DNA of 64,000 nucleotides, from contig CAZAZQ010000007.1 of NCBI GenBank assembly GCA_964489705.1, positions 62,001-126,000 of the forward strand, written 5' to 3'. The first letter of the stretch is position 1, and each line of letters begins with the position of its first letter. Origin of the DNA: CAZAZQ01 sp964489705. GTDB lineage: Bacteria; Zixibacteria; MSB-5A5; GN15; FEB-12. Both the position numbers and the translations under genes were made by a program. This document shows, piece after piece, positions 42,109-52,084 of the stretch. The notes below the pieces were generated by a model. It saw only the letters and a program-made list of their open reading frames with translations. It made no database searches and was not told where the DNA came from.

Positions 42109-42420
42109 CGGGTCGTCCATCGGAGCGATATAGAAAGTCTGGTGTAATCTGTCTTGTTTGAGGCTGGGGAGGGTGGATAGATATATGATAATAAAGAGAG
42201 TAAACATCTATTATTCCACCCAATGAAATAGCGTAACTATTTGAAATACAATTTACTAAAAAGATTTTTCCGGGACTGGACAAATCGTTGAAGAGGTATT
42301 ACCATATGTCAGGAGCAACAAGCTATCGGTTGAGATGAGAAAATCAGGGTAGGTTAATCTACATTCGGGCATCGCCGATAATAGGTAAAGACTGGTTATG
42401 AAAATAAGGGATAATGAATT

Positions 42421-43377
42421 ATGAAATTTCTTATCACCGGCGGCGCCGGTTTTATCGGTTCGAATATTGCGAAGTACTTGGTCGAAAAAGGAGAACAGGT
42501 CCGGATTCTCGATAACTTTTCTTCCGGTCGGTGGGAAAATATTGAATCGTTGAAAGACACCGTAGAGTTAATCGATGGCGATGTCCGGGATTATTGGACG
42601 GTAACGCAGGCGGTACACGGGGTCGATTACGTGTTGCACCAAGCGGCGCTTCCGTCGGTGCCTCGCTCGGTAAAAAACCCGTTGACGTCCAATTCGGTCA
42701 ATATCAACGGCACTCTCCACATGCTCGAGGCGGCGAAAAACGCCGGAGTCAAGAAATTTGTCTTTGCCTCCTCCTCCTCGGTCTATGGAGAGTCGGAAGT
42801 TTTGCCCAAGCACGAAGAGATGACGCCCAGTCCTCTTTCTCCGTATGCGATAACCAAGCTGACCGGTGAGTATTATTGCAAAGTGTACTGGGAATTGTAC
42901 CGTTTCCCGACCGTCTCGTTGCGCTATTTCAATATCTTCGGCCCTCACCAAGATCCGGCAAGCGAGTATGCCGCCGTTATCCCGAAGTTCATCACCAGTT
43001 TGTTGGAAGGGAAACCGCCGGTCGTCTACGGAGACGGCGAGCAGTCCCGGGACTTTACCTATATCGACAACTGTGTACAGGCGAATATCTTAGCCGCCAC
43101 TAACGACGATATAGTCGGGACCCATTTCAATGTCGCGTGCGGCGGGCAGTTCACGCTGAACCAGTTGCTCGACAAGTTGCAGCAGATTATCGGCACCGAC
43201 CTCAAACCGATCTATGACCCTCCCCGTCCCGGCGATATCCGCCATTCTTACGCTGCTATTAACAAACTTACCGCCTTCGGGTACAAGCCGGACGTCAGTT
43301 TTGAAGAAGGCTTACGCCGGACGGTGGAGTATTTTCGCTCGACACTTTCCCTTGAGCCGAACTTGACCGGCAAGTAG
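42421..43377 (+). CDS. NAD-dependent sugar-nucleotide epimerase (WbpP/GalE-like)
   Basis: The 318-residue protein is an extended short-chain dehydrogenase. It has the NAD motif LITGGAGFIGSNIAKYL, the catalytic Ser in FASSSSVYG, the Tyr-x3-Lys pair in SPYAITKLTGEYY, and GDGEQSRDFTYIDNCVQAN, shared with UDP-N-acetylglucosamine 4-epimerases such as WbpP. QAALPSVPRSVKNP is also typical of that branch. It supplies epimerised or modified UDP-sugars for surface polysaccharide. The AAGGG ribosome site is about 12 bases ahead of the ATG. No glycan cluster surrounds it. Confidence 0.9.
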   Translation: MKFLITGGAGFIGSNIAKYLVEKGEQVRILDNFSSGRWENIESLKDTVELIDGDVRDYWTVTQAVHGVDYVLHQAALPSVPRSVKNPLTSNSVNINGTLHMLEAAKNAGVKKFVFASSSSVYGESEVLPKHEEMTPSPLSPYAITKLTGEYYCKVYWELYRFPTVSLRYFNIFGPHQDPASEYAAVIPKFITSLLEGKPPVVYGDGEQSRDFTYIDNCVQANILAATNDDIVGTHFNVACGGQFTLNQLLDKLQQIIGTDLKPIYDPPRPGDIRHSYAAINKLTAFGYKPDVSFEEGLRRTVEYFRSTLSLEPNLTGK

Positions 43378-43480
43378 TCACCGTTCGAGAGCATTTCTCG
43401 ATTTCTTACTATCCGGACGGAGAAGAAAAGTTTTTCGGCAATGATTTTTTCCGACAGATGGGCGTTGGTTGGGAACAGGC

Positions 43481-45619
43481 TTACTTCAGAAGGACCATCT
43501 TCTTTGATGCGGCAAATGATCCCGCTTCCAGTCGGTAAAAGTACACCCCGCTCGCAACCGTGTGACCTCCGGCGTTGGTGCCGTCCCAATATGTAGTATG
43601 TTCGCCGGGGCTTTGCCTGCCATTTACCAAGACGGCGACTTGCTGCCCTAAAATGTTGTACACGGCAATTCGCACCTCGCTGGTCTGCGCCAGGCTGTAG
43701 CTGATAACGGTGCGGTTGTTGAACGGGTTCGGATAATTCTGCCGCAGAAGGTAGGTTTCCGGCAGCGTCACAACCGGTTCAGGTACCGGGAGAGTATTTT
43801 CATCCAGAAGGTAGATGAAGATAACCCCGCTGTCGGAGGTGACGATAATGTTGTCCTCAACTGCTATCATCGAGCCGGAAAGTCCGCCGCTGTCGATGAG
43901 GTATGGCAGCCCTCCCGCCACATCGTAAATGCCGATACCGAGCGCACCAACGGTATACAGACGGTTTTCATACAGGACGGCGTCCGAAACCGGCAAGGGA
44001 AGGGTGACGACGGTATCGACGGTTACCGTCTGCGAATCGGTCAGCTCTATGACGGTCATGTCGTTGCCGACGAAAAGCCACAGCCTTCCTTGGTGCCTCA
44101 GGGCGGCGCTCGGCGGATCGGAAAAATCCTTGACGGTCATCCAGTCCAATGTCAGCGATTCCGTCAAACGGCAAAACCAGAGCTGGTTTTTGTTCGTCGA
44201 GATAAAGACCAGCGAGTCGTACAACCAGCTCGAAAGAATCCTCCCGGTAGACGACCAACTGTCGGCATAGTAAGCCCCCGCCGAGTCGGTGATGCCATAG
44301 GAGAAGATGTTGGTGCTGCTGGTGACCAGCAATGGGTAGAGGGTGTCTCTCTTGGTTGACGAGAGGAGAACATCTTGTGCATTGGGATCGGGAAAGGAGA
44401 CATACCCGCCGAGGTAAAAGGAGTCTGCGTGGGTGGCGTCGAGGATAAACGCTACCCGGTTGATTTTCGGAAACAAAACAAGCAATGAATCGCCGTTGTT
44501 TTCGATGGCGGCAATGTTTTTCAACCCTTCGTACATGGTATAGTCAAGATAGGGCGTTCCGCTCGAGTCGAACGCAAAGACATCGACCGGGTTTTGCGCG
44601 CCTGCCGTGTAGAGCTTGCCGTTGTGGAGAGAAATGTCGGTAATCGGTCCCGGGCGATATGAATACGCCACCGCTTGAGGAGACGCATCCAGAGAATACA
44701 ATACCAGCCCGCCGCTCTGCTGTGGGAGAAGGAGGTACTCTTGTGCATGTCTGAAGATATCACCGCTGAGTCGGCAATCGTCGATGGTTCCGGTAGAGAG
44801 AAGGTGATAGTCGGATTTATTTATCACGCTCAACGTACGATAGTCGAGAAAGACCAGACGGTCGTCGGTTTGAAAGACGTGCAAGGGACTCCCCGCCAGC
44901 GTAATGGTGTCGACGACAACCGGTGGAGAAAAGGCAAAGTCAGCCACCAATACCGTTTGGTTTTTGGTCAGGATAATCACTTGTGAGCTATCCTCCACAA
45001 AGGAAGCGGCTTGAAAAGGCAGCCAGAGATAGTCGATGAAGGTGCTCAACTCACCTCCGGAAACGTCGTAGCGGAGAATACCGTTGTATTCGTCGAGGGC
45101 AAGAAGGGTGTCGTGGACAATCTCCAGTTGGGTTATCAAAACGCCCACCCGGCTCGAATCGACAAATTGGGCGTGGTCGTAATCGGAGAGAGAAAAATGC
45201 CAAATACCTTCGAACCACGCCGAAACATACAGATTTTTTCCACTTATAACATAGTCGTCAAAAGGAATTCCGATATCCGCCGTTCCCAGTACCTGCAGGT
45301 GCGGTAAGGTAGTAATATCGACAAAGGTAATTTTGTTGTTGTCGGTTTTGATGAGAAGAAGGCTGTCGTTGTATTTGAGTGCTACCGGGGTGTCATCAAG
45401 GAAGCAGTGATTGACCGGTGTGAAAAGCTGGGGCGTCTCCTCGTATTTGTTGACGACCACGGCGTGGGGTGTGATACAGACCGCCAGCGAATCGATTGCC
45501 GCCACCGCAAGATAATCGTTCCATAGCAAGGAATAGTCGGGTTTTCCAAGCTGCGAAACAGCACCGGTAGTAAGAGCGATGCAAAAAGTCAGAGCGATGA
45601 TGACAACAAGTTTCTTCAT
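43481..45619 (-). CDS. T9SS cargo protein with beta-propeller-like repeats
   Basis: The 712-residue protein begins with a signal peptide (KKLVVIIALTFCIALTTGAVS). Residues 25-620 form about a dozen weak beta-sheet repeats of the LVIVD/propeller type: short strands with DS and DT turns such as LHVFQTDDRLVFLDYR, DAVLYENRLYTVGALGIGIYD and IAVEDNIIVTSDSGVIFIY. The last 80 residues are a T9SS type-A sorting domain (LRQNYPNPFNNRTVISYSL, ending KKMVLLK). The start overlaps the stop of the protease gene (ATGA), so the two are made together. It may be the binding partner or substrate-presenting protein of the protease; this is inference from coupling. Confidence 0.8.
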   Translation of the reverse strand: MKKLVVIIALTFCIALTTGAVSQLGKPDYSLLWNDYLAVAAIDSLAVCITPHAVVVNKYEETPQLFTPVNHCFLDDTPVALKYNDSLLLIKTDNNKITFVDITTLPHLQVLGTADIGIPFDDYVISGKNLYVSAWFEGIWHFSLSDYDHAQFVDSSRVGVLITQLEIVHDTLLALDEYNGILRYDVSGGELSTFIDYLWLPFQAASFVEDSSQVIILTKNQTVLVADFAFSPPVVVDTITLAGSPLHVFQTDDRLVFLDYRTLSVINKSDYHLLSTGTIDDCRLSGDIFRHAQEYLLLPQQSGGLVLYSLDASPQAVAYSYRPGPITDISLHNGKLYTAGAQNPVDVFAFDSSGTPYLDYTMYEGLKNIAAIENNGDSLLVLFPKINRVAFILDATHADSFYLGGYVSFPDPNAQDVLLSSTKRDTLYPLLVTSSTNIFSYGITDSAGAYYADSWSSTGRILSSWLYDSLVFISTNKNQLWFCRLTESLTLDWMTVKDFSDPPSAALRHQGRLWLFVGNDMTVIELTDSQTVTVDTVVTLPLPVSDAVLYENRLYTVGALGIGIYDVAGGLPYLIDSGGLSGSMIAVEDNIIVTSDSGVIFIYLLDENTLPVPEPVVTLPETYLLRQNYPNPFNNRTVISYSLAQTSEVRIAVYNILGQQVAVLVNGRQSPGEHTTYWDGTNAGGHTVASGVYFYRLEAGSFAASKKMVLLK

Positions 45620-48600
45620 TTCAACAGCATCATTTTTTTAGTTTGGACCCAATTCCCCGCTTGTAGGCGATAGAAGTACACGCCGCTGGCAAGGTCGGAG
45701 CCGTCGAATTTCACCCGGTGTTCGCCGGCAGGGAGCTCTTCGTCGACGAGGGTCGTTACTTTTTGCCCCAGCAGGTTGTAGACGTCAAGGGTCACGTGTG
45801 CCTTGGTGGGGAGCGAGAAAGATATCATCGTATGAGGGTTAAAGGGATTGGGGAAGTTCTGGCGCAGTGCAAAGGCAACCGGCAAAGAGCTGCCTGGATA
45901 GTCGTTGATACCGGTGGAATTTTCGGAAGGGGGCAGGACGTTGGTATTGTGGTTGTTCATGAGGAATCGCCCCGTATTGCGTCCTTCGTCGACAGAAGCG
46001 TCGAAGTTCCAGACCAACAGCTCGTTGGCGTCGCTGATTAACGCCAGTTCCACCAAGCCGTCGTTGTCCACGTCGTCAACCAAGGGAGCAAAGCGGGAGG
46101 AGAAAACTTGCCCCCGGCGGGTAGGGGTCGTGATAGGCCAGCCGGGAACCGGTTGAGCCAAGTAATCCAAGATATAAACGCGTTCCGGTCCGGTGTTGGG
46201 GAGAATATAGCCGCTGCGGAAAATGATTTCCGGGTGATCGTCTCCCAGGAGGTTGGCGACGATGGGCGTGCCGAAGGTAACCGGCTCCAAGAAGGCTTCT
46301 CCCGGCGGTCTACCTTCCCGCACCAGGTACGGAGAGCCGTCCGCTTTGTAGATACACAGAGCGGCGATGTCATACTCGAAAATCGTTACCAGCACTTCGG
46401 GAATACCGTCGAGGTCCAGGTCCGCTGCGGTAGGGTAGGAGCCGATCCAGGTGAGTTGCGGCGGAGTCGGCAATTGGACCGGCCAGCCGGGGAGATCTTC
46501 CGTCCCGTTGGTTTTTGCCCACATTTTCCACGTGTGGTCGGCATCGGCGCCGCAGGTGATGATTTCCGGAATCCGGTCGCCGTTCAAATCCGCCAACACG
46601 GTGCCGAAGACGTTGGGGAACTGTTGAATAATCGGTGACTCTTCGTCGGGAAGATATGGCTCCCCGTTAGCACCTTGAAAAAGCCCGAGGCCGATATACG
46701 GATACGGTCCCGTATAGCTGGCGACGACTTCAAAAGTGTGAGGGTCGTTATCCACATTTGCCGCCGTGACAAAAGGAGAAGTTCCTCCTCCGACGCCAAA
46801 GGTCTCCGTCAAACGGTCTGCCAAAAGACCGAACAAGCCTCCCTTGGAATAAAAGTAGGAATCGCCGTTGAAACGATAGGCGAAAATTTCCCCTAATTTG
46901 TTGATTATCATAATTCCGGAATCGGGGGTGGCGCCGGGAGGCGAACCTTCCCGCAGTTGCACCACGACCGGGTTGGGGAAAGCATATTCATACGGAATCA
47001 TACCGGTATAACAATAGCGAGGCCAGCCGTCGACAAGGGTACCGTCGGGGTTGAAGACGTAGATGCCGCTGTCGTTGGTGCAGATAATTTCCTCTTCGCC
47101 GTCCGCATCGACATCATACAACGCCGGAACCGAGCGCATATCTTGTCCCGTCATCACGGGAAACCCTTCCACAATGCTGCCGTCGTTTCCTCGATAGACT
47201 ACCAAGCCGTTCCGTGTGCCGACCACCAATTCTTTGATCCCATCATGATCGAGGTCGCCGCAAACGGGGGTGATGGCTCCTTCCGCCCCCAGCGATTGAG
47301 GCCAACCGTCGGCGAACGCCGATTTCACCCGAATCGTCACCGAATCGACCATCGTCTCCGTGCTGTAGTATCCGTAGAGGTAAATGGTAAACTCACCGGT
47401 GTCGGAGCCGGAGACCGCCCAGTCGTACATCAGGGAATCGAAGAACTCGCCGGTGGAAGAAAACAAATGTTGGGAGCTTTCGCCGTTTTGCATGGCATAT
47501 ATCGACATCGAGTCAAAGGTGATGCCGTAGGTGGAGCCGTAAATCGGGATATTGTAATTCAGCTCCTCGTCGGGGAGCGGAGAGGTTATCTCGGTTTTAT
47601 TTTGTCTCACATAGGTAATCGTTGTCACTTGGTGAGAGCCGAATTTGTCGGTGACCCGGAAGTTGATGAACCCGTCGGTCAGCGTGTCCTCAAAGGTAAA
47701 TGCCAGCGAGTCGGCAGGGAGGGTGTCGCCCTGTGCCAGCAACGTCCAATCTTGGGAACCCAATCCACGCGAGTACTCCAACCGCCAATTCCCTTGATAT
47801 CCGGCGACGGGGGCGATTTTTATCGGTACCGCACCGGTATATCGGTTACGACGGATCGGATCGGCGATGTAAATACCGCCGTTGAGCAGAATGGAAAGGG
47901 AGGCGTCGATGTTCAAATATCCCCACCCGGAGAGAGTGTCGGGACCTATCAAGGTATCACCGCGGTTAAGGGGATCGATTAAGTCCGTCGCTCCGAGGCA
48001 GAGAATCTCTTCCAGTTCCGGGACAGTTAAGTCAGGACGGAAAGAGAGCATCAACGCCGCCGCTCCGGTGACCATCGGGGTTGCCATCGACGTGCCGTCC
48101 GACAAATAGTACAGGCTGTCGATAATCCGCACTCCCGGTTCCAGGCTGGGATATTCGCCGTACATATCGGTTCCGGTCGCCCGCAGGGAGAGGATATCCA
48201 ATCCCGGCGCCACGAGGTCAATATGCGCTCCGTACGTGGAGAAATCCGTTTCGTAGCCGTCCGAATTGCCCGCGGCGACGACAAAGGTGGAGTCGAACGC
48301 TGCCGGATAAAAGCGGGTATTGTCGCCTGAATTTCCGGGGGCGATGCAGACCATTACCCCGTTGTGACGGGCGAAGTCGACAGCCTCTTTCAAAACGCTG
48401 GCTTCAAAAGGGGATCCCCAACTGATATTGATAACGTGTGCCCCGGCGTTGACGGCGTAAAGAATACCGGCGGCACCCATAGCGCTCGTGCCGTTGGGGA
48501 AGATTTTCACCGCCATGATGTCTACCCAGGGAGCAATCCCTACCACTCCCTTGCCGTCGGCGTTGGCGGCAACGATACCGGCGATGTGCGTTCCGTGTCC

Positions 48601-49335
48601 ATAGGTGTCGGTCGGGTCGTTGTCGCCGGTCGGATTGAAAAAGTCGATGACATCCCCGGAGACATCGTACCCCAGAGTGTCATCGACAAACCCGTTGTGG
48701 TCGTCGTCGATACCGTTGCCGGGTATTTCATCCGGGTTTTTCCACAGCCGTCCCTGTAGTTCGGGATGAAGCGGATCAACGCCGGTATCGACGATAGCGA
48801 CCACAACCTTGGTTGACTCAGAGGGGGGATTTTCATATTGAGATATTATCCGGATATCTTTTCCCGGCGTCCCGCTTTTCAGAACAAGCTCGTCGTTGTA
48901 CGTGCCCGGTATTCGGTTGATGCCGTAATAATCTTGCCCGGTGTTGTTCAAATACCACTGGTGAGGGAAAAGGGAATCGTCGGGAAAAGCAAAAAGCTCC
49001 AGGTAATAATCCGGCTCAATATATTCGATATTGTCGGCGCCTATTAATGAAGTGACTTCCTCCTGAGACAGTGTGTCGGAAGTGCTGGAGAACACGTAGA
49101 AACGCTGCCACTTTTTGCTTTCCCGCCAATGGGGGTTTATTTTCAAAGGGGTCAGCCGTTCCAGACGGCTGCCGACGGTGAGGGATTTTCTCAATTGTGT
49201 CGGGTCGGCTTTTTTGCTCAGTTTGACAATGTACTTCCCGGGGACGGCTCCACTTCCGGCGTGAACTTCCGACGCTTCACTAAACATCCAAGCGGTGAAA
49301 CAGAGAAGCGAAAACAGGAGAAATGTTCTTCTCAT
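45616..49335 (-). CDS. Secreted subtilisin-family (S8) protease with T9SS tail
   Basis: The 1239-residue protein has a signal peptide, a propeptide-like N-terminal domain (KYIVKLSKKADPTQLRKSL) and a complete S8 triad: Asp183 in AIVDTGVDP, His247 in TYGHGTHIAG, and Ser about 417 in SDGTSMATPMVTG. Beta-rich C-terminal parts follow. Residues about 690-1120 contain FG-GAP/VCBS-like repeats (DLDHDGIKELVVG, DVDADGEEEIICT, DLNGDRIPEIITC, DVDNDGLVELALI) that often bind calcium. The end is a T9SS sorting domain (LRQNFPNPFNPHTMISFSL, ending KKMMLLK). It is an extracellular peptidase, translationally coupled to the propeller protein. Confidence 0.93.
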   Translation of the reverse strand: MRRTFLLFSLLCFTAWMFSEASEVHAGSGAVPGKYIVKLSKKADPTQLRKSLTVGSRLERLTPLKINPHWRESKKWQRFYVFSSTSDTLSQEEVTSLIGADNIEYIEPDYYLELFAFPDDSLFPHQWYLNNTGQDYYGINRIPGTYNDELVLKSGTPGKDIRIISQYENPPSESTKVVVAIVDTGVDPLHPELQGRLWKNPDEIPGNGIDDDHNGFVDDTLGYDVSGDVIDFFNPTGDNDPTDTYGHGTHIAGIVAANADGKGVVGIAPWVDIMAVKIFPNGTSAMGAAGILYAVNAGAHVINISWGSPFEASVLKEAVDFARHNGVMVCIAPGNSGDNTRFYPAAFDSTFVVAAGNSDGYETDFSTYGAHIDLVAPGLDILSLRATGTDMYGEYPSLEPGVRIIDSLYYLSDGTSMATPMVTGAAALMLSFRPDLTVPELEEILCLGATDLIDPLNRGDTLIGPDTLSGWGYLNIDASLSILLNGGIYIADPIRRNRYTGAVPIKIAPVAGYQGNWRLEYSRGLGSQDWTLLAQGDTLPADSLAFTFEDTLTDGFINFRVTDKFGSHQVTTITYVRQNKTEITSPLPDEELNYNIPIYGSTYGITFDSMSIYAMQNGESSQHLFSSTGEFFDSLMYDWAVSGSDTGEFTIYLYGYYSTETMVDSVTIRVKSAFADGWPQSLGAEGAITPVCGDLDHDGIKELVVGTRNGLVVYRGNDGSIVEGFPVMTGQDMRSVPALYDVDADGEEEIICTNDSGIYVFNPDGTLVDGWPRYCYTGMIPYEYAFPNPVVVQLREGSPPGATPDSGIMIINKLGEIFAYRFNGDSYFYSKGGLFGLLADRLTETFGVGGGTSPFVTAANVDNDPHTFEVVASYTGPYPYIGLGLFQGANGEPYLPDEESPIIQQFPNVFGTVLADLNGDRIPEIITCGADADHTWKMWAKTNGTEDLPGWPVQLPTPPQLTWIGSYPTAADLDLDGIPEVLVTIFEYDIAALCIYKADGSPYLVREGRPPGEAFLEPVTFGTPIVANLLGDDHPEIIFRSGYILPNTGPERVYILDYLAQPVPGWPITTPTRRGQVFSSRFAPLVDDVDNDGLVELALISDANELLVWNFDASVDEGRNTGRFLMNNHNTNVLPPSENSTGINDYPGSSLPVAFALRQNFPNPFNPHTMISFSLPTKAHVTLDVYNLLGQKVTTLVDEELPAGEHRVKFDGSDLASGVYFYRLQAGNWVQTKKMMLLK

Positions 49336-49795
49336 AAATTTAATCCTATACCTTCCAATTTCTTAGCGTAAACTCGCGGCATGGTATTGATGAAGGGGTA
49401 CTTACTTAAATAAACGTTTAGCGCCGGTTGATGTTCAACTCTTTCTCGCCTACTTTTAAGATACTTTCGTACAAAGAGTTGTCAAGGCAAACTTGCAAGG
49501 AGGAAATGCCGGGCTTCTCGGCTCACCCGATTTACGGCGTGAAATTTCTTTCCCTCCACGGCGCAGAACCTGCCTCTTTCCTTCTTCCGTCCGGTATGGC
49601 AATGATTGATGGGAGGAGTTTGTCCCGCTTGGGTGGTGCGCTTCCTCGTTTCGTGCGGCATGTCCGGCTCAATCTCAAGAGGTGTTTTTCTTGTAAAACG
49701 AGGACAACTTTGCTGATGTTTATTTTACCTCACCTCTGTATCTTGTTGGTAGTTAAGTTCTTAAACTTGCCGACAAAAAAGTTTTCAGATTTGGC
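49336..49795. other. Intergenic region upstream of the protease and hppA
   Basis: The stretch holds a possible protease promoter (minus strand CGTAAA-complement TTTACG at 49372-49367, 16 bases, TATAGG at 49350-49345). It also holds one weak small frame on the plus strand from 49506. Nothing else was recognised. Confidence 0.4.
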
Positions 49796-49805
49796 TTGCT
49801 AATTC
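49506..49805 (+). CDS. Possible small membrane protein
   Basis: An ATG at 49506 is preceded by the strong ribosome site AAGGAGG, but with only two bases between. The frame gives 99 residues with basic Ser/Arg-rich sequence and one hydrophobic segment near the end (LLMFILPHLCILLVVKFL). It has no recognised relative and overlaps the hppA promoter at its 3-prime end. Reported as weak. Confidence 0.2.
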
Positions 49806-49824
49806 TTTCACAAAGTGATATATT
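49796..49824 (+). promoter_or_regulatory. hppA promoter
   Basis: TTGCTA (49796-49801), a 17-base spacer and TATATT (49819-49824) lie 75 bases upstream of the start codon. Confidence 0.55.
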
Positions 49825-49898
49825 CCTTGCCGTTTTTGAGAAGCTGATGTTATGAAAAGACAAACAAACCGTTCGTAAGAAAATAGGAGAAATAACCA

Positions 49899-51899
49899 AT
49901 GGAAGTCGGGTTGCTTGCTGCTCTCATCGGAGTGGTCGGGATTATCTTTGCCCTGATTCTCTTTTTCTGGATCAGAAGCAAACCTACCGGCACAGACGTC
50001 ATGAAAGAGATTTCCGACGTCATTCATCATGGAGCCATGGTGTTCCTCAGGAGAGAATACTCCATCCTGGTCATTTTTGTCATTGTCGTGTTTGCCTTGC
50101 TTGCCTGGCGGATTCAGTTGCAAACCGGGTTTGCCTTTTTGGGTGGGGCGGCGTGCTCGATGCTGGCAGGGTTTATCGGTATGAAAGCCGCCACCCGCGC
50201 CAACGTCCGCACCACCGCCGCAGCGAAGGACAGCGGGCAAGCCCAAGCGCTGTCCATCGCATTTTCCGGCGGCGCCGTGATGGGGATGACGGTCGCCTCG
50301 CTCGGGCTGATCGGCGTCGGGATTGTCTTTTACTTGTTCGGTGGTGATCCGGAGACGGCATCCACCATCAACGGCTTTGCTATGGGCGCCTCTTCCATTG
50401 CCCTCTTTGCCCGTGTCGGCGGCGGGATTTATACCAAGTCAGCCGACGTCGGAGCGGACTTGGTCGGAAAAGTGGAAGCCGGCATTCCCGAAGATGACCC
50501 CCGCAACCCTGCGGTGATTGCGGATAACGTGGGCGACAACGTCGGCGACACGGCAGGTATGGGCGCCGACCTGTTCGAGTCGTATGTCGGGTCGGTCATT
50601 GCGACCATCGCTATTGCTGCGACCGTCGGTACGAGCACCGAAATTGGAAGAGAGATTGCGGCAGCTCGTGAGTATTACATGCAGCTCCCCTTGCTCATCG
50701 TCGCTTTTGGGGCGGTTGCCTCGATGTTGGGGGTGCTCTCGGTGAGAATTTTCTCCGCCATGAACCCGGCGGCGGCGCTTCGTCTGGTTACCTATGTCGG
50801 GGCTATTGTTATGCTGGTGGCGTCGTATCTCATTATCGATAGGTTGGGCATTGACCATAAAGTCTTTTGGGCGATTTTGGCGGGTAACTTAGCCGGAATT
50901 GTCTTAGGTCTGTTAACCGAATACTATACGGCGGGAGCACCCATCCGCAAAATAGCGGTCGCCTCGGAGACCGGAGCCGCAACCAACATTATCCGCGGGC
51001 TCTCAGTCGGAATGGAATCGGTTTTGTTGCCGGTAATTGTTATCTGCATCGCTATTTATACCGGTTACAGCTTTGCCGGCTTGTACGGCATCGGGATTGC
51101 CGGCGTCGGCATGTTGGCGACTATCGGGGTAACCATGTCGGTCGACGCCTACGGACCGATTGCTGACAATGCGGGCGGCATCTCCGAAATGGCGGGGCTG
51201 GGACCCGAAGTTCGTAAGATTACCGACCGGCTGGATTCGCTCGGCAATACCACCGCTGCTATCGGCAAAGGGTTTGCCATCGGTTCGGCGGCGCTGACGG
51301 CGTTGGCGTTGTTCTCGGCGTATTCGAGTGCGGTCGGTCTGGAAGGTATTAATGTATTGAGTGTGAAAGTCGTCATCGGTCTTTTCATCGGCGGTGTGTT
51401 GCCGTTCTTTGTGGCGGCGTTGACGATGACGGCGGTCGGGCGAGCGGCTGCGAAAATGGTCAATGAGGTCCGCCGTCAGTTCCGCGAGATTAAAGGGTTG
51501 ATGGAAGGAAAAGCTAAGCCCGACACGGGACGGTGTGTCGATATTGCCACCAAGGGCGCTTTGCTTGAGATGGTCCTTCCCGGCTTGACGGCTGTTCTGG
51601 CACCATTAATTGTCGGCTTGTTGCTCGGCAAGGAGGCGTTGGGCGGCATGTTAGCCGGTGCCACCATGTCCGGTGTCATGTTGGCTTTGATGATGGCGAA
51701 TGCCGGTGGTGCGTGGGACAATGCCAAAAAGTGGATTGAGGCGGGCGCTTTGGGCGGCAAGGGCTCCGATGCCCACAAGGCGGCTGTGGTCGGCGATACG
51801 GTCGGCGATCCGTTCAAAGACACCTCCGGTCCCTCCATGAACATCCTCATTAAGTTGATGGCGATTGTTTCGTTGGTGGTCGGTCCATACCTGTTCTAA
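49899..51899 (+). CDS. hppA: Membrane-bound pyrophosphatase, K+-dependent type
   Basis: This 666-residue integral enzyme couples hydrolysis of pyrophosphate to pumping of H+ or Na+ across the inner membrane. The substrate loop GGGIYTKSADVGADLVGK and the acidic motif DNVGDNVGDTAGMGADL are intact, as is DAYGPIADNAGGISEM. The segment GNTTAAIGKGFAIG has Ala where K+-independent enzymes have Lys, which marks the K+-dependent class. Whether it pumps Na+ or H+ cannot be settled by eye. A strong terminator follows. It would save energy from biosynthetic pyrophosphate in an energy-limited lifestyle. Confidence 0.95.
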   Translation: MEVGLLAALIGVVGIIFALILFFWIRSKPTGTDVMKEISDVIHHGAMVFLRREYSILVIFVIVVFALLAWRIQLQTGFAFLGGAACSMLAGFIGMKAATRANVRTTAAAKDSGQAQALSIAFSGGAVMGMTVASLGLIGVGIVFYLFGGDPETASTINGFAMGASSIALFARVGGGIYTKSADVGADLVGKVEAGIPEDDPRNPAVIADNVGDNVGDTAGMGADLFESYVGSVIATIAIAATVGTSTEIGREIAAAREYYMQLPLLIVAFGAVASMLGVLSVRIFSAMNPAAALRLVTYVGAIVMLVASYLIIDRLGIDHKVFWAILAGNLAGIVLGLLTEYYTAGAPIRKIAVASETGAATNIIRGLSVGMESVLLPVIVICIAIYTGYSFAGLYGIGIAGVGMLATIGVTMSVDAYGPIADNAGGISEMAGLGPEVRKITDRLDSLGNTTAAIGKGFAIGSAALTALALFSAYSSAVGLEGINVLSVKVVIGLFIGGVLPFFVAALTMTAVGRAAAKMVNEVRRQFREIKGLMEGKAKPDTGRCVDIATKGALLEMVLPGLTAVLAPLIVGLLLGKEALGGMLAGATMSGVMLALMMANAGGAWDNAKKWIEAGALGGKGSDAHKAAVVGDTVGDPFKDTSGPSMNILIKLMAIVSLVVGPYLF

Positions 51900-51931
51900 A
51901 TCTGATGTGTTGAGCGATTAAAGTTCGCACC

Positions 51932-51970
51932 GGGGATATGACCTTGTGAGGGTCATATCCCTGTTTTTTT
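51932..51970 (+). terminator. Terminator after hppA
   Basis: A perfect 11-bp stem (51933-51943 with 51951-51961) and a 7-base loop are followed by TG and seven T. Confidence 0.92.
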
Positions 51971-52084
51971 GTTGGCTCGTTGAATATGGCGTGATATTTT
52001 CGGTATATTGAGCAAAAGAAATCACGACCAAATGAAACATTTCGGTGCCGGTTTCGTTAATTGTTGCCATAAAGGAGAAGGTTG

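Larger units (their letters stand above)
41762..42420. other. Divergent intergenic region with hairpins
   Basis: About 660 AT-rich bases lie between the giant gene and the epimerase. They hold a doubtful small frame (41828-42064) with a terminator-like hairpin directly behind it. A long hairpin is at 42171-42221: seven base pairs GGGTGGA/TCCACCC, then five more, TAGAT/ATCTA. No promoter could be fixed for either neighbour. Confidence 0.5.
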
